A DNA stretch of 64,000 nucleotides from Prillingera fragicola (taxonomy: Eukaryota > Basidiomycota > Tremellomycetes > Trichosporonales > Trichosporonaceae): assembly GCA_002335605.1 (NCBI GenBank), contig BEDY01000001.1, positions 4,331,249 to 4,395,248 of the forward strand, in the 5' to 3' direction. Positions 12,101 through 23,559 of this stretch are shown in pieces. The first letter of the stretch is position 1. Every line of letters begins with the position of its first letter. Position numbers and translations under genes: made by a program. The notes below the pieces were generated by a model. The model was not told where the DNA came from, made no database searches, and saw only the letters and a list, made by a program, of their open reading frames with translations.

Positions 12101-12301
12101 GTCAACACTGAGGGTATGCTCTGCGCTAGAAGGTGCCTTTGGCCCAGCATTCGACTGACTGGACAAAGGTACAACGGGACGCGACGAGTCCCTGGCGCGT
12201 CCATATGGCGAAGGGAAGCAGGCAACAGCAACTGCGACAACAACATTGCTGTTTCACTTTACTCACCATTGCTACAATCAGAATAGCAGTGACCTACAAC
12301 C
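9147..12301. other. Long intergenic region without a recognised gene
   Basis: About 3.1 kb between the divergent promoters of the Zn2Cys6 gene and the membrane-protein gene. Several open frames exist on both strands, the longest about 308 codons on the minus strand, but their translations are Arg/Pro/Ser-rich and lack any family signature, so they look like GC-rich chance frames. The only local signal is a B-box-like motif near 11,310 on the minus strand followed by a run of six T, described among the findings. Confidence 0.5.
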
Positions 12302-14221
12302 ATGACCGGTCCTCGACCTACGACCGCTCGCGGCGTGCCCGCACCGCGACTGGTGTCGCTTCTCGCCGTCGCGGCAGCCTTCCTCGCCACCTTTGCCTCT
12401 GCTGCCGACGTTGAACAAAACTATACCCTCAGCGACGTCTCCTCGATGGTCAGCTACGAGCCTGCGACGCTCACGACCCCGGACGCGGGGTGGAACGGGA
12501 CCTACTCGAACACTACATGGGGCAACTGGACGGACGCCGCGATGGGCGACGGTGCTTCGGGCCATGTCACGGCGTTTTCTGGCGCGACTGTCACTGTGCC
12601 GTTTTATGGTACTGCAGCCTACTTTTCCGGTGACGGCGATTCTGGGGCAAAGGTGTCGTTGTCTGTAGACGGCAAGGAGGCAGGTGCTGGAAGTGTTGCG
12701 GCGGAGACCGGTGTGGTGGCTTCTGCCACTGGTCTCGACAACGGGTACCACAAGGCGGTTCTAAAGGTCGAGGGAGGTGGTACCTTTACCTTTCGCAGCG
12801 TGCTGTTGACGACAGTCATTGGTGGTGAAGGGTAAGCACTCTGACCTGCTGCACAAGCTGACAGCCCAGCACGAAGCCGCTGAATCAAACCTTCCTCTCC
12901 GTGGCCAACGACGCCCTCAACCCGGCTCTCCAACTCGGCGGGGAATGGACAGACACCAACACGGTGTGTGGCGACGGCGCCGAGGGCGCAGACAGTGTGA
13001 CTTGCTACAGCGCTCTGCAGGCCTTTACTGCTACGGCCGGCAACACTGTCACACTTCAGCCGCCCAACGGTGCCGCCAATGTCATGATCTATGGCTCGGT
13101 TGGCGTGCAGTACGCCGACTACTCAGTCACGCTCGACCCGGCGCCGCCGGTCGGCGAGGCCGTGACGCAGTTGACGAGCAAGCGGTCGTATCGCGACGTC
13201 ATGATTGTGCTGTACCAGGCCACCCTGGACCCTACTGTCAAGTACACTCTTACAGTCCAGCTCAACGACAGTTTCGACTGGGGCTTTGCCAGGGCGCAAT
13301 ACATTGTTGGAAGCAGGTGAGGCCATCTTTGCTTGAGCACTTGCTGATGACAGCTACACCAAACCTTTCTCTGGGCCCCTGGCCGCCGGCGCCACCGGCG
13401 ACGACAAGGACGGCAGCTCTGGCAGCACCGGCGGCACCGGCTCGGGCAAGTCCAACTCGTCCAACTCGACCTCGGTGCCCATGGGCGCCATAATCGGCGC
13501 GGCAGTGGGCGGTGGTCTCGGCGCCGTAGCTCTGGGCCTGTTGATATGGTGGTGTTGCCGCCGCCAGCGCGGCAGTTCCGGCCGAGGAGGGCGGTGGAAG
13601 GCCAAACGGCCGACGTCGGTCCTGTCCGCCTTCGAAGTCGACAACCTCGGCGACTCGCCAAAGGAGGGCAAGTACTCTACCCTCGCCGACGGCGAGGTCA
13701 CGCCGCTGCCTGCGCCGTGGCCGGCCGGTCAGCCGGGGTACGGCCAGCCCGGCTTCTCTGGTCAGCCAGGCTTTACGCCGGCGCAGGGGTATCCAGCGCA
13801 GCAGGGTGCGTACCACGGCACAGCGGCCCACGCCAAGATGCAAGAAGCGCAGCACCTGTCCCAGCAAGCCGCGTACCCTACGCCACTTTCGACGCAGACC
13901 CACAACACGTCGAGTAACGGCTACACGTCGACGTACGCCTCGCCCATCACACCGATGGGCAGCGGCGCGAGCGGCGCGCCGTTCTCGTTTGCGCGCGCCG
14001 AGACGGACGGCACGTTTGGGTATGCTGGATCCCAGGCTGGGTCGTCTTCTGCCGCTAGCGCTGGCGCGGGTGCGGCGCTTGCTGGGCCCATGTCGCCTGT
14101 CGCGGCCAAGGGGCAGCAGGCATATGTCCCGCCTGGGACTGTGACCGAGTCGCAGGACGCTGGGAGGGTGCAGGACGAGGTGATCCCGCCGAGGTATAAC
14201 CCCAAGTGGGCTGATGAGTAG
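12302..14221 (+). CDS. Single-pass membrane glycoprotein with beta-sandwich-like ectodomain
   Basis: Three exons (12302-12831, 12870-13316, 13354-14221) give 614 residues. A basic start followed by a hydrophobic stretch ending near residue 34 forms a signal peptide or anchor. The ectodomain, to about residue 340, has two related beta-rich units. A Gly/Ser/Asn-rich stem leads to a transmembrane helix near residues 370-392 (segment MGAIIGAAVGGGLGAVALG, then a WWCCRR stop-transfer). The cytosolic tail is Gly/Pro/Gln/Tyr-rich and ends with DEVIPPRYNPKWADE, where PPRY could be a partner-binding motif. This organisation is common among uncharacterised basidiomycete surface proteins, possibly wall sensors, but no function can be assigned. 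A decayed relative lies at 53-54.6 kb. Confidence 0.85.
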
Positions 14222-14318
14222 TTTTGGATTGTAGGCGTTCATGTATCTCTCTTTGGCTCTCAGTGTGGGAATGCTCTAATCCATAATAACAACCAATAGT
14301 GCTAAACTGCCCGACTTC

Positions 14319-17014
14319 TTACAAACCGATCCAGGTCATCTCGTGCGCAATCTCAAACTCCTTTTGCGCGACCATGGTCTGCGCATCGACACCGACCTTG
14401 ACGTTCCACACACCCCTCTCGGCGCGCCAGAGGTTGTCGCGCTCGTCCCAGTGGGAAACGGCGTACTTGTCCAGTACGACCTCGACCGTCTCGCTGGCGC
14501 CCGGGGCCAGGTCGTAGACCTTGGTGAAGCCCTGGAGGGCGTGCTCGGGGTGCACGGTGGACGTGGCCGTCTCGGCGGGCGGGGCAGTGTAAAAGTGCAC
14601 CGAGTGGTCGCCGGCAACCTTGCCAGTGTTGGTGACCGTGACGCGCGCAGTGAGCTTCCAGTCGCCGGCGGCGGGCGTGCCGGTAGGCGCGACGACCTCG
14701 AGGTCCTTGTACTCGAACGTGGTGTAGCTCAGGCCGTGGCCGAAGGGGAAGAGGGGAGCGATACCGCGCGCATTGTGGTGCTTGTATCCAACCCAGATAC
14801 CCTCCTCGTAACGGGTGCGTGTCTGGGCCGACTTGTAGTTGAGCGCAGCGGCAATGTCGCGCTTCTCCTTGGGGAACGACAAAGGAAGACGGCCCGAAGG
14901 GTTGCGCGTGCCGTAGATGACGTCGGCGATACCGTTACCGCACTCGTTGCCGCCGTACCACGCGTGGACAATGCCGGCGACGCTGTCCTTCCAGGGCATG
15001 GCGATTGCGGAGCCGGCCTGGAGCACGACAATGGTGTTGGGGTTGGCAGCAGCGACGGCGGCAATGAGCTCGTCCGAGCGGTAAGGAAGACCCAGGGTGG
15101 GGCGGTCGTAACCCTCCGACTCCCAGTCCTTGTTAAGACCGGCGACGAGAACGACAGTGTCAGCGGCCTTGGCGGCAGCGACGGCCTCGGTGATTGCCTG
15201 GTCGGCATCAATCTTGGGGAAGGCTCCAATGCGGACGGCATTGATGACAAAGGGGGTGTTGATGATTGCGCGGTCGGGAGGGCGGCGCGAGTCGTGGACA
15301 AAGCGCAGAGTGTAGACCTTGCCCTTTTCAACGTCGGCGACGCCGCGCTCCTCGCGTGTACCGTTGCCGAAAAAGTGGCCCGACATGACCTGCTTGCGCG
15401 AGTTGTCAATGATGAGCTTGTCGTCGAGGTACAGCCATCCCTGGCCGGACACGATGGCGCCAAACTCGTACTGGCCCGTGATCGGCGAGGTAAACTTGGC
15501 AGTGAGCTCGGTGACAAACTCGAAGCCAAGGACCGGGTGCTGCAAGTCGGCGAGCAGCATGTCGGACACGTCGTGAACGTCGTCGACGACCGTGGCCTTC
15601 TCGTCCTGCACACCGTTCTTGATGGCATAGTGGTTCAGAGTAAAGCCCTTCTCGCCGTTCATGGCGGTAAAGTCCTCGCCGAGAATGGGGAGATACTTTT
15701 CCCCAACGCAGCCGAGCGCGTAGTCGAGCTCGACGTCGGCGGGCTTGTTGGCGGCCAGACCCTCGTAAGGGGAAACAGACCAGGCGGCGCGGAGGTGGGC
15801 CGAGCCACCACCAGTGATGACGCGCGCCTTGGCGTTGGGGCCGATGACGGCGACCTTGCCCTTCTTGATGGGGAGAATCTCGTTCTCGTTCTTGAGCACG
15901 ACGACACCCTCGCCAGCAAGGCGGCGGAGGAGCTTGGAGTCCTCATCCTTGGCCTCCATGCGGGTGTGCTCAGGCTTGGGGGCAGCGTAGACAAAGTCGG
16001 CATTGAGCTTGGCGAGCTTCTGGACCCATCCGAGGATCGTGGCGGCGCGAGCGTCAATCTCGCGCGGGTCAATCTTGTGCGACACGAGCGAGTGCTTGAC
16101 AAGACGAGGCGCGCGCCAGATACCGGGGCCGGGCATCTCGAGGTCCATGCCGGCATTGATCGACTCGGACACACTGTAGGTTCCGTACCAGTCACTCATG
16201 ACAAGGCCGTCGAATCCCCACTCCTTGCGGAGAAGCTCCTTGAGCAGCCAGGGGTTCTCGGAGCAGTGCGTTCCGTTGAGCTTGTTGTAGCTAGTCATGT
16301 AAGCCCAAGGGTCGGCCTTGGCAGCGGCAATCTGGAAGGGACGGAGGTACACCTCACGCAGCGGGCGGTCGTCGACGATCGAGTCCTGGCCGTTACGCTC
16401 GTGCTCCTGGTCGTTGCAGATAAAGTGCTTGATGGTGGCGCTAACACCCGCCTCCTGCAGGCCGTTGACGTAGGCCGCGGCAACCTGGCCAGACAGAGTG
16501 GGGTCCTCGGAGAAGGACTCGAAGGCGCGGCCACCGAGGGGACTACGCTGGATGTTGACCGTAGGGGCCAGGAGGCAGAGCGCGCCGCGGGCGCGGACCT
16601 CCTCGGCGAGGAGGCCGCCGGCTTCCTTGACTAGGGGCTCGGAGAAGGCGGCAGCGACGCAGGTGGCGTTGGGGAAAGCGACGGCCTTGGCTAAGACATG
16701 TTAGTCTCAAGACGACGGGGTCACGACCCAAACTACTCACTAGCCTTGAAGAAGCTGCCACCACGAGCACCGTTGGGTCCATCGGTGACCTTGATGCTAG
16801 GGACGTTGACGCGGGGGATGGGAACAGTCTCCCACCAGTTTTTGCCTGAGAGGAGGATGATCTTCTCGTCGAGAGTGAGCTCCTGGACAACGTCTGCAAT
16901 GTTCGCAGTGAGGAATGAGCGGTCCATGGCCGCGTTGCCCTGTGGTGGCTTTGTGATCTCAACAGTCATGGTGGATGAGGTGGGTGGGGGGTCTGTGGGG
17001 GTAGAGTTGGCCAT
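14319..17014 (-). CDS. GH3 beta-glucosidase with PA14 domain
   Basis: Two exons (17014-16741 and 16690-14319) give 881 residues, a normal length for PA14-bearing fungal GH3 enzymes. It should remove terminal beta-D-glucose from cellobiose or aryl-glucosides. The order is: N-terminal TIM-barrel domain with nucleophile Asp258 in VMSDWYGTYS; the second alpha/beta domain, interrupted by a PA14 insert (segment ITGQYEFGAIVSGQGWLYLD); and a C-terminal fibronectin-III-like domain. No signal peptide is visible, so an intracellular enzyme is likely. ATG 17014 is the first in frame after an upstream stretch that looks untranslated; a shorter start at MTVEITKPPQ is possible. Its 3' end faces the membrane-protein gene 97 nt away. 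Confidence 0.94.
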
Positions 17015-19194
17015 GGCTAGTATATGTAGGCTGTGGAAGGGCGGATGGAGAGGAGACAGGAGCGCGAGACGGCGCCCGGGGGAGAGAGACCAGCAGCAAT
17101 CGTCGTCGTCGTCGCTGCTCGCTGGCTCGCTGCTTGCTGGCTCGGACAATGCGGGCACCGGTGCGGACTATGTGGCTCCTCCTGTCCCGAAGATATCCCG
17201 AGGGCAAGATTATCCGTATAATCACCGACCACTCTCTCCCTCTGCCCTCCAACGCTCCTGGCCGGCAATTGCCCGGCTGCTGCTGTGATCGGTCGGCGCT
17301 CGTGACGATGAACATGCTCACGTGCGTGCGCAGGCTTCCTAACAGTGGACCACAATTGCCCACCATGGCTTCAGCCTTGGCTGAGGTGAGCCTGGGCAAG
17401 GGGGCCACCCGTCCTCTAGGTCTCGTGATGGACAGTGCCGGTACATCTTACTTGCTCACAAACTCTGAGCGCGATGACATTGGATGTACAAGTGATCAAG
17501 AGATCCGTAGAAGTGTCCACCATCCTGTTACCGCTGCCAAGTGGAGTGTTGTACCACCACGATGCTACCTCGTCCTCGTCAGCACGCACATTTACGTGCT
17601 CGTCGCTGACACGTGTAGGCCCCGCATTCTGTGCGGTGTACCTGTGCGGTGGTGCGGTACTTGCTGCACCACTTCAAGTGCCGCGGCATGGGCTGGCTGC
17701 AAAGGTGTGAGTTGGAGCTGGGGTATTGGCGGCCGAGAGTTTTTCCGAGAAGCCCGCAACGGCTGTCGGCCAAGGACTATGACTGGCTAACGAGGATGTA
17801 CAGTATGGCTGACTTGGCCCATCTTGGTCATGCATGAAGACTGTGGTGGCGAGCAGGAGTATCTTCGGACAAGGTATGAAATAGAAGCATGCATGCAGTC
17901 GACCCGGGAACGCGCGCTGGCTCGAACTGACGAGGGACACTGTATGGCTTCCTGCAGTCCAGGCGGTGAGGAGAGCTAATACTCGCTGGTCGGCGTATTT
18001 CTCTACCGCGAGGCGCGAGGCCGCGAGCTACGAGGCGACCAGGCTCACTGGTATTAGCCGTCTCTCATTCTCATCATTTGCAGATTAAGAAACGCGCTTA
18101 ATGAAGCAAGGTGCTGCTAGCTCGTGAGAGGTCAGTCATGCTCGGCGACCGCACTGGCGCCGTGTTCAGCCAGCATGAAGCTCGACTATGGACAACCCCC
18201 AGCAGTGGTCCCAGTGCAATTCGCAGTACGTGTGCATCGTGTGTCTGTCACTAGCTCATCGGCATATGCATATGTAACGCACACATCCAGCACAGCCACG
18301 AGCCAGTTTTCATGCCCACCAATGCGGAAGGCGTCTACGAAACAGACAAAGATACAGGCAGCCGCGGCAACGATAGCAGCGAGACTTGTCCTCTCTAACC
18401 ACGTCGACCGCCAGGAGGCCAGGAGTCACCAACCTCCCCGAACGGGGTGTCGGTCGCAGCCTTTGCCGCACCGTACCTCGTCGGCCCGTCCCCTTTGAGC
18501 TCTTCGACTACGTTGCAATTCAGTTGCAGAAACGCGCTTGCTGCTAGTTGCAGTAAGAGCTTGAAGGGCTTGCAATGATGTATTCTAGGCCAGCAGAAGC
18601 CAAGCAGGCGTGCAGGACGCGTCTTGCGCCATGGCGTGCCAGTAATTACCTGACATTAGCTGCGAGCACGAGAGAACATGAGCTGAAAAGTGCCTGACCA
18701 GCATGGTGGCTGAGGCACATTCCTGACTGGCGACAGGAAGAGAGAGAGAGCAAGGGAAGGGGAGCAGAGGAGGAGAATAAAGGCTACTGAAATGAGCGAA
18801 AAATCCACCTACCGCCTTCCCTGGGACATTACGCTCACCAGCCCTGGTAGCCGTTCACCAGCCAGGGACAGGCTTCCTGACTCTGCCAGTCCCCAACGCG
18901 TCCTCTGAGCCCGTTCTCGTACTCGTAACAATCTGCTGTTCCTCTCCACACGCTTCACCACATCCACAAACCCCTCCCGCGCGCTGGTCGCTTGCTCGTT
19001 CGCTCTCCATCGTCTCTCCCCATCTAGACTCTCCAGTCGGCAAAGCAGCAGTTGCAGCAGCAGCAGCAAAAAATCTCGGCCCGGATTCCGAGCCACAGGC
19101 TGGCCTGTACCCTCGCCCAAACTTCTTTCAGAGCGCACCCTCGCACCGTTCTCTGCTCCATCTCGCACCCACCTCGACCACCCCGCCCACAATC
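17015..19194. other. Intergenic region, about 2.2 kb
   Basis: Lies between the GH3 promoter and a small gene at 19.2 kb. Chance frames only; no RNA gene or mobile element recognised. CAG-rich and pyrimidine-rich stretches just before 19,195 look like a 5' untranslated leader. Confidence 0.5.
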
Positions 19195-19686
19195 ATGTCG
19201 GCATCCCTCGCAACAGTCGCCCCGACAGCGACATACACGCCGGCCCTCACCTCGCCGTCGTCTTCGGCGTACCCGACCATTGACGAGTCGACGCTCGCCT
19301 CGGTCCGCTACTGCCGCGTCCCGTACAATGCAAACGTGACGCTCGCCTGCTGCACCTCGGGCAGCACGGGCACGGTCGACGGCGACATTGTGCTGGTCAA
19401 CGGAGCGACATATGCTCAAGGCCAGGTAGAGGGGACGCTGAACACTACGGGAGCGTACCCCGTCTGCCTGACGACCGCGGACATTGGGAGCTGGTCGTCC
19501 TGCGTCGCTGCGCAGGGATCCAAGCTGGCGCAGCAGGGCTATGCGTTCTCCGAGTGCAAGGAGATCAAAGTTCCCAAGAACAGTGGCGATGGTGCTAGCT
19601 TGGCGTCGGCCGCGCCGCGCTCGGCATTGTTGAGGCGAGGCGTCGTTCTAGCACTGGCGATGGCTGCGGCTGTCGTCGTGTTGTAG
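19195..19686 (+). CDS. Small Cys-containing protein with hydrophobic C-terminus, unknown
   Basis: Uninterrupted frame of 163 residues starting at ATG 19195 after a C-rich leader. I do not recognise the family. It has a Ser/Thr/Ala-rich start, six cysteines (including a CC pair), N-x-S/T sites, and a hydrophobic tail (segment GVVLALAMAAAVVVL) ending at the C-terminus. That tail could be a GPI-attachment signal or tail anchor. A classic N-terminal signal peptide is not visible, which argues against simple secretion unless an upstream exon exists. Codon use and the amino-acid mix fit a real gene in this genome. Confidence 0.6.
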   Translation: MSASLATVAPTATYTPALTSPSSSAYPTIDESTLASVRYCRVPYNANVTLACCTSGSTGTVDGDIVLVNGATYAQGQVEGTLNTTGAYPVCLTTADIGSWSSCVAAQGSKLAQQGYAFSECKEIKVPKNSGDGASLASAAPRSALLRRGVVLALAMAAAVVVL

Positions 19687-19988
19687 GTTAGTATGCTCGG
19701 GCCTGTGTCAAAGCGCTGTCGTTGACGATTCAGACCAGCACGCACTCAGCCCATCACCCATCACCACCCTGTCCCGCTCGCCCTCATAATCAGCCACCTA
19801 CCCACACCCATAATCACCACCCGTCGGCAACGACAAGGACACTGGCTTCACGGCCGCTTCCCCATTTCCCATCTCGTTCACTCTCTCCAAACACTTGTTG
19901 TACACTATTAGATCCTCGTGCCCGGCGCAAACCCCTCTGGGGGAGGACTTTAGGCTTTGCATTGCGTGATCTCCGCCAGCTCACTTAC
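19687..19988. other. Short convergent intergenic region
   Basis: C-rich 3' regions of two small convergent genes. Nothing else recognised. Confidence 0.5.
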
Positions 19989-20427
19989 TCACATAACGAC
20001 GCAACACTGACCACCCACCTCGTCCTTCTTCCCTCTCACACCCGGCCGCCAGTCGACCCTCCGTTTAGCTAGCGCATCGTAGGCCGCATTCTCGCGCTGT
20101 TCCTGCTTGTCCGCCCTCTTGCGCGCGCGGGTACGCCGGAATCGAAAGGCGTCGCGGCAGTAGGCGCAGCGGACACCCTTGGGGCCCGGCTTGAACCTCT
20201 GCTGCTCACAGCGGTCTGCCCAGCGTCAGCTTGAGTCAAGGCAGCAGCGTACGGTCCGGGTGAGGGTTGAGCAGAGCGGGGCAGACCCAGTGCGGCGCCA
20301 TGGTCGTGTGGCCATTGTACTCCCAGTGTGGGCCGCCGCGGCCTTTGTGAGCGCGGGGGCCGGGGGCATGTTGCGGGTTGGTCAGGTGGCCGTCGTTTGG
20401 GACCGGGTAGTATGGGGGGAACATCAT
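19989..20427 (-). CDS. Putative small zinc-binding basic protein, 133 aa
   Basis: Two exons, 20427-20253 and 20215-19989, are joined by a 37-nt intron with a GCTGAC branch site and CAG acceptor. The product has a Pro/His/Gly-rich start (MMFPPYYPVP), then four cysteines spaced C49-x11-C61-x13-C75-x2-C78, and then a strongly basic helix-like stretch (RRTRARKRADKQEQ). Zinc binding is inferred from the cysteines and the arrangement suggests nucleic-acid binding, but I do not recognise a named family. The frame would break if the intron were retained. Evidence for coding is the exact frame match across the intron and the cysteine pair falling right after it. Confidence 0.55.
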
Positions 20428-20755
20428 CGTGTGGGTTTAGATGACGAGGTGAGCAAAGGTGCAGTGGCGAGAGGTTGGTCTGGGGTAGAGGACCCAAGGG
20501 GTTGGGGGGATGTGGAGCGGAGCGGCCCAGGACAATGAGCAAGCGAGCCACAGAGACAGGTGTGTGTTCAGCAATCACGTCAGCACGTCGTATCCCATTG
20601 TCCACATGCTCGCTGCAAAGGGCATGAATCTTGTGCAGGAAAGCAAACACAATGCAAACGTCAAAGGGAAGATAATTGTGTAATTATTTAAACACCTGCA
20701 TCATGTCACGCACACACATATCTCAACGCCACCACAAGGCCGAGTGCTCTCCGTG
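20428..20755. other. Short intergenic region
   Basis: Promoter side of the small zinc-type gene and 3' side of the multicopper oxidase gene, both on the minus strand. Nothing else seen. Confidence 0.5.
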
Positions 20756-22788
20756 CTACCACTCTGTGGCATTCATCCTCGCTTTCGGCTTCACACTCCT
20801 CCTCCCAGGACCCAGTTCGCCTTTATCAAGCCCCTCACAAAGCGCCAGCCACTCGGTAGGCCGCTCAAACTCTCGAACAGACTCGGACCCAATGACCACA
20901 GCAGCCATCTTTCCCGCTGCCAGATGCCACCCAATATGGCAGTGCAGCGGCCAGACCCCAGGATTGTCGAGTTTGACGCGCAGGATGGCATAGCTCCACT
21001 GGGGGATCACTATGGTGTCCCGCCGCAGGGGGTTGATGGTGTTCTTGCGAATGAGGCCGTGTGTGAGCTTTGTGGCTAGGCCAGACCCGCGGGCGACAAT
21101 GTAAAACGGCCGTCCGTGCAGGTGGAAGGGATGGCCAATGGGAGGGGGGTCGAGGACGTTGATCTGGCTGTCAGCTAGATGAAAGATGCAGTGGTACTTG
21201 CAATGAGGTCTGCTGCGCCTTCGCCGTCAAACACGACGGCCGCTACTTCTGTACCGAACGGAGCCAGTTTCCTGACATCCCATCCATCCATGACGCGGGT
21301 CAGCAAGGGGTTGTTGATATAGTTTTTGTACTTGAGGCCATTGACCCCAAAACCGATAAACGGAGTGTGATGCTTTTCGTCAACAAACACGCCAAAAAGA
21401 TTGTTGGTGACCGCCACTTGGCCGACGGTAGACGGCGCGTTCTCGCGCACAAGAGGGACAAGCGGCACGTCTTCGTCTAGATCTTTGCAGGTGGCCAAGT
21501 TGGGATTAGCAAGGTCGTTCCACTTGGTACTCGTGGGGTCGGCCGTACTAGCTCCGGATCCGTCGGCGGCAGTGTACCGCAGGATGCCCACGTCGTTTAC
21601 CGTTGCGAGCGGGTTGATGCAAAACGTCGCCACACGCGCGCGTATCCAAAACTGATCTCCTGGTTGGCCTTGGTTGAGAGTGACAATGACCGAGTATCGC
21701 TGCCCCGCGCCAATAGGAACTTCATGGACTTCCACGGGCTCGACCGCCGTGTCGTCTGCCTCAATGACCGTCAAGACGTGGCCGTCGATGGAAAACCGGA
21801 TCAACGCCTGCCCCGCATGGTTGATCAACCTCAGCCGAACACGCTTCCCAGCAGCGGCGTGCACCTCGGCCGGCCTGTTCTGCTGACAAGGCACGCCGCG
21901 TTGAGCCCGCTCACACCTTGTCTGCCCGACACCATTGATGAGCGCCGAGTCTGGCTCGCTCACAAACGGAATGCCGCGATAGGGTTTGAACATGTTCGTC
22001 TCGTTTTCAATAATGACCTCTGAATCGTCGTTCATCCAGTCACCAAGATACAGCACCCTGTCGTCGTCGTACTGCTCCCCGAGCTTGAGCGGGTCGTCCT
22101 TGGAGTGGATCACCAGACCACCGACCAGCCCGTCGGCGAGCGTGTTCCCATAGTGCGAGTGGTACCAGTACGTGCCGACCTCGCCCTCGGTCTTGAAGCG
22201 GTACGTAAACTGCCCTCCGGGAGGGATGGGACACTGCGAGAATCCGGGCACGCCGTCCATGACGTTGGACCGGTTCTGCCTCATCCCGTGCCAGTGAATC
22301 GACTGCGGCGTGTCGAGGCCGTTTATGACGTGAACGACAATAGTGTCGCCCTGGTTGGCTTCGATGAGGGGACCGGGGAAATGGTTGTTGATGACGAGCA
22401 TGCGACGATGGAATCCGTTCGGCGCACCTGCAGCGTAGCCGAGATTGAACGTGTACTCGCGTTCTTGCGGCGGTTGGGCAATGGCCGCAGGTGAGCCTGC
22501 AGCCACAGTGAAGATTGCTTGGTTGGTCGTGGTCGAGGTCGCTGGGATCGGGGGCTGGGAGTAGGACCAGAATGCACCCCAGGGTGGTATGGTGGGTGTC
22601 ACATAGGGGACGGGGGCTGGAAAGGAGACGTATGGCCCGCCGGTAAGCGTTGGCAGCGGGGCCGTGTTCGGAGGGACTGAAGTCGCGGTCGTTGGTGTGG
22701 GTGAGGTACCGCTTGAGAGCCCATGGGTGGTGGTCTGCTGCCCGGAGGCGACCGCGACAAACGCGGCCGCGGCGAAGAGGAAGCGCAT
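20756..22788 (-). CDS. Secreted multicopper oxidase (laccase-like)
   Basis: Two exons, 22788-21202 and 21163-20756, give 664 residues. The intron is best read as a 38-nt GC-AG intron. The enzyme should oxidise phenols, aromatic amines or metal ions with reduction of oxygen to water. Residues 1-16 are a signal peptide, followed by an unusual Thr/Pro-rich stretch to about residue 100. All four copper-binding blocks are present: HWHG (His165, His167), WYHSHYG (His210, His212), HPFHLHG (His540, 543, 545) and HCHIGWHL (His603, Cys604, His605, His609). The residue ten after Cys604, usually Leu, Phe or Met, reads as Lys614. Whether it is a laccase, a ferroxidase or an ascorbate-oxidase-type enzyme cannot be decided here. 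Confidence 0.93.
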
Positions 22789-23470
22789 GATGGCCCACTA
22801 TACTAACGCAGATGAGGTCAAGAAGAGTTACTAAGAGGTCAACTGCACGGCCTCGCGCCCAGGCTTGACCCACCTGCACACTCACAACCAGGTGTGACAA
22901 CAAGACACGTCAGATAGCAGCTAACGCGTCAGTGAAGAGTCCAACGTTAACCCTCAGTCGCGCAAGCTGTGCAGATGTCGCTGGCCAGCACAAGACGGCA
23001 CCCGTTCCGTCGGGACCCAGCTACGGCATTGAGGTCAGAAGGATGAGTACCGATGCCAAGTTAGAGTTTGCTTCGCGTAGCTGCTTCTTCGCGGGTGACC
23101 TTGAATAGGGTGGCGTGGCATGTTCCGCGAAGGTGCCTAGTTCGTGTCCGTCATGGTGCGCTAGAGGTCAATGTTGAGAGAGATTGGATGAGGAGACGGA
23201 CGGTGTCGAGCAGGAGGCGTTGCAAGCGTCAGTATAGTGGTATGTATTGCTAAGGGGGGGGGGGGGATGTCTAATACCGGGAGGGTACGAGATGATCAAG
23301 TGCCGAATAGACGACGGCTGACGCATTGGCCTCCCACAACGCATGGAAACATTACTTTGAACTGCTATCCATGCATAAGTAAGCCTAACGTCGACACCTC
23401 CTCATACGCATACGTAGCACCAGTGCGGGCCCAACTGACAAACAAAAAGATAGCCGCAAAGCCAAAAGAT
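22789..23470. other. Intergenic region with G13 run
   Basis: Promoter region of the multicopper oxidase. Contains a run of 13 G at about 23254-23266. No gene seen. Confidence 0.5.
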
Positions 23471-23559
23471 GACGTCTGCCAGGATCGAACTGGCGACCTC
23501 TCGCGCTTCCCATGTATGAGATGTGAAGCGAACGCTCTAACCAACTGAGCTAAGATGCC
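23471..23559 (-). tRNA. tRNA-Val (anticodon CAC) with a 16-nt intron
   Basis: Read on the minus strand, the 89-nt gene folds as a tRNA. The acceptor strands are GGCATCT and AGACGTC, the D-stem is GCTC/GAGC, the anticodon stem is TTCGC/GCGAG, and the T-arm is GCCAG-TTCGATC-CTGGC. The anticodon loop reads TTCACA-C once a 16-nt intron after position 37 (TCTCATACATGGGAAG) is removed, giving anticodon CAC for valine. One acceptor pair, A4-C69, is mismatched and G2-T71 is a wobble, so slight decay or a compensated variant is possible. The CCA end is not encoded, as expected in eukaryotes. Confidence 0.9.

Noticed and set aside
14343..16634. 763-codon plus-strand frame opposite the GH3 gene
   Set aside because: Exact antisense shadow of the GH3 coding frame; its Val/Asp/Gly-rich translation reflects GH3 codon bias.
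20069..20650. 193-codon Pro/Arg-rich frame over the small zinc-type gene
   Set aside because: Overlaps the better two-exon model in another frame and lacks conserved features.
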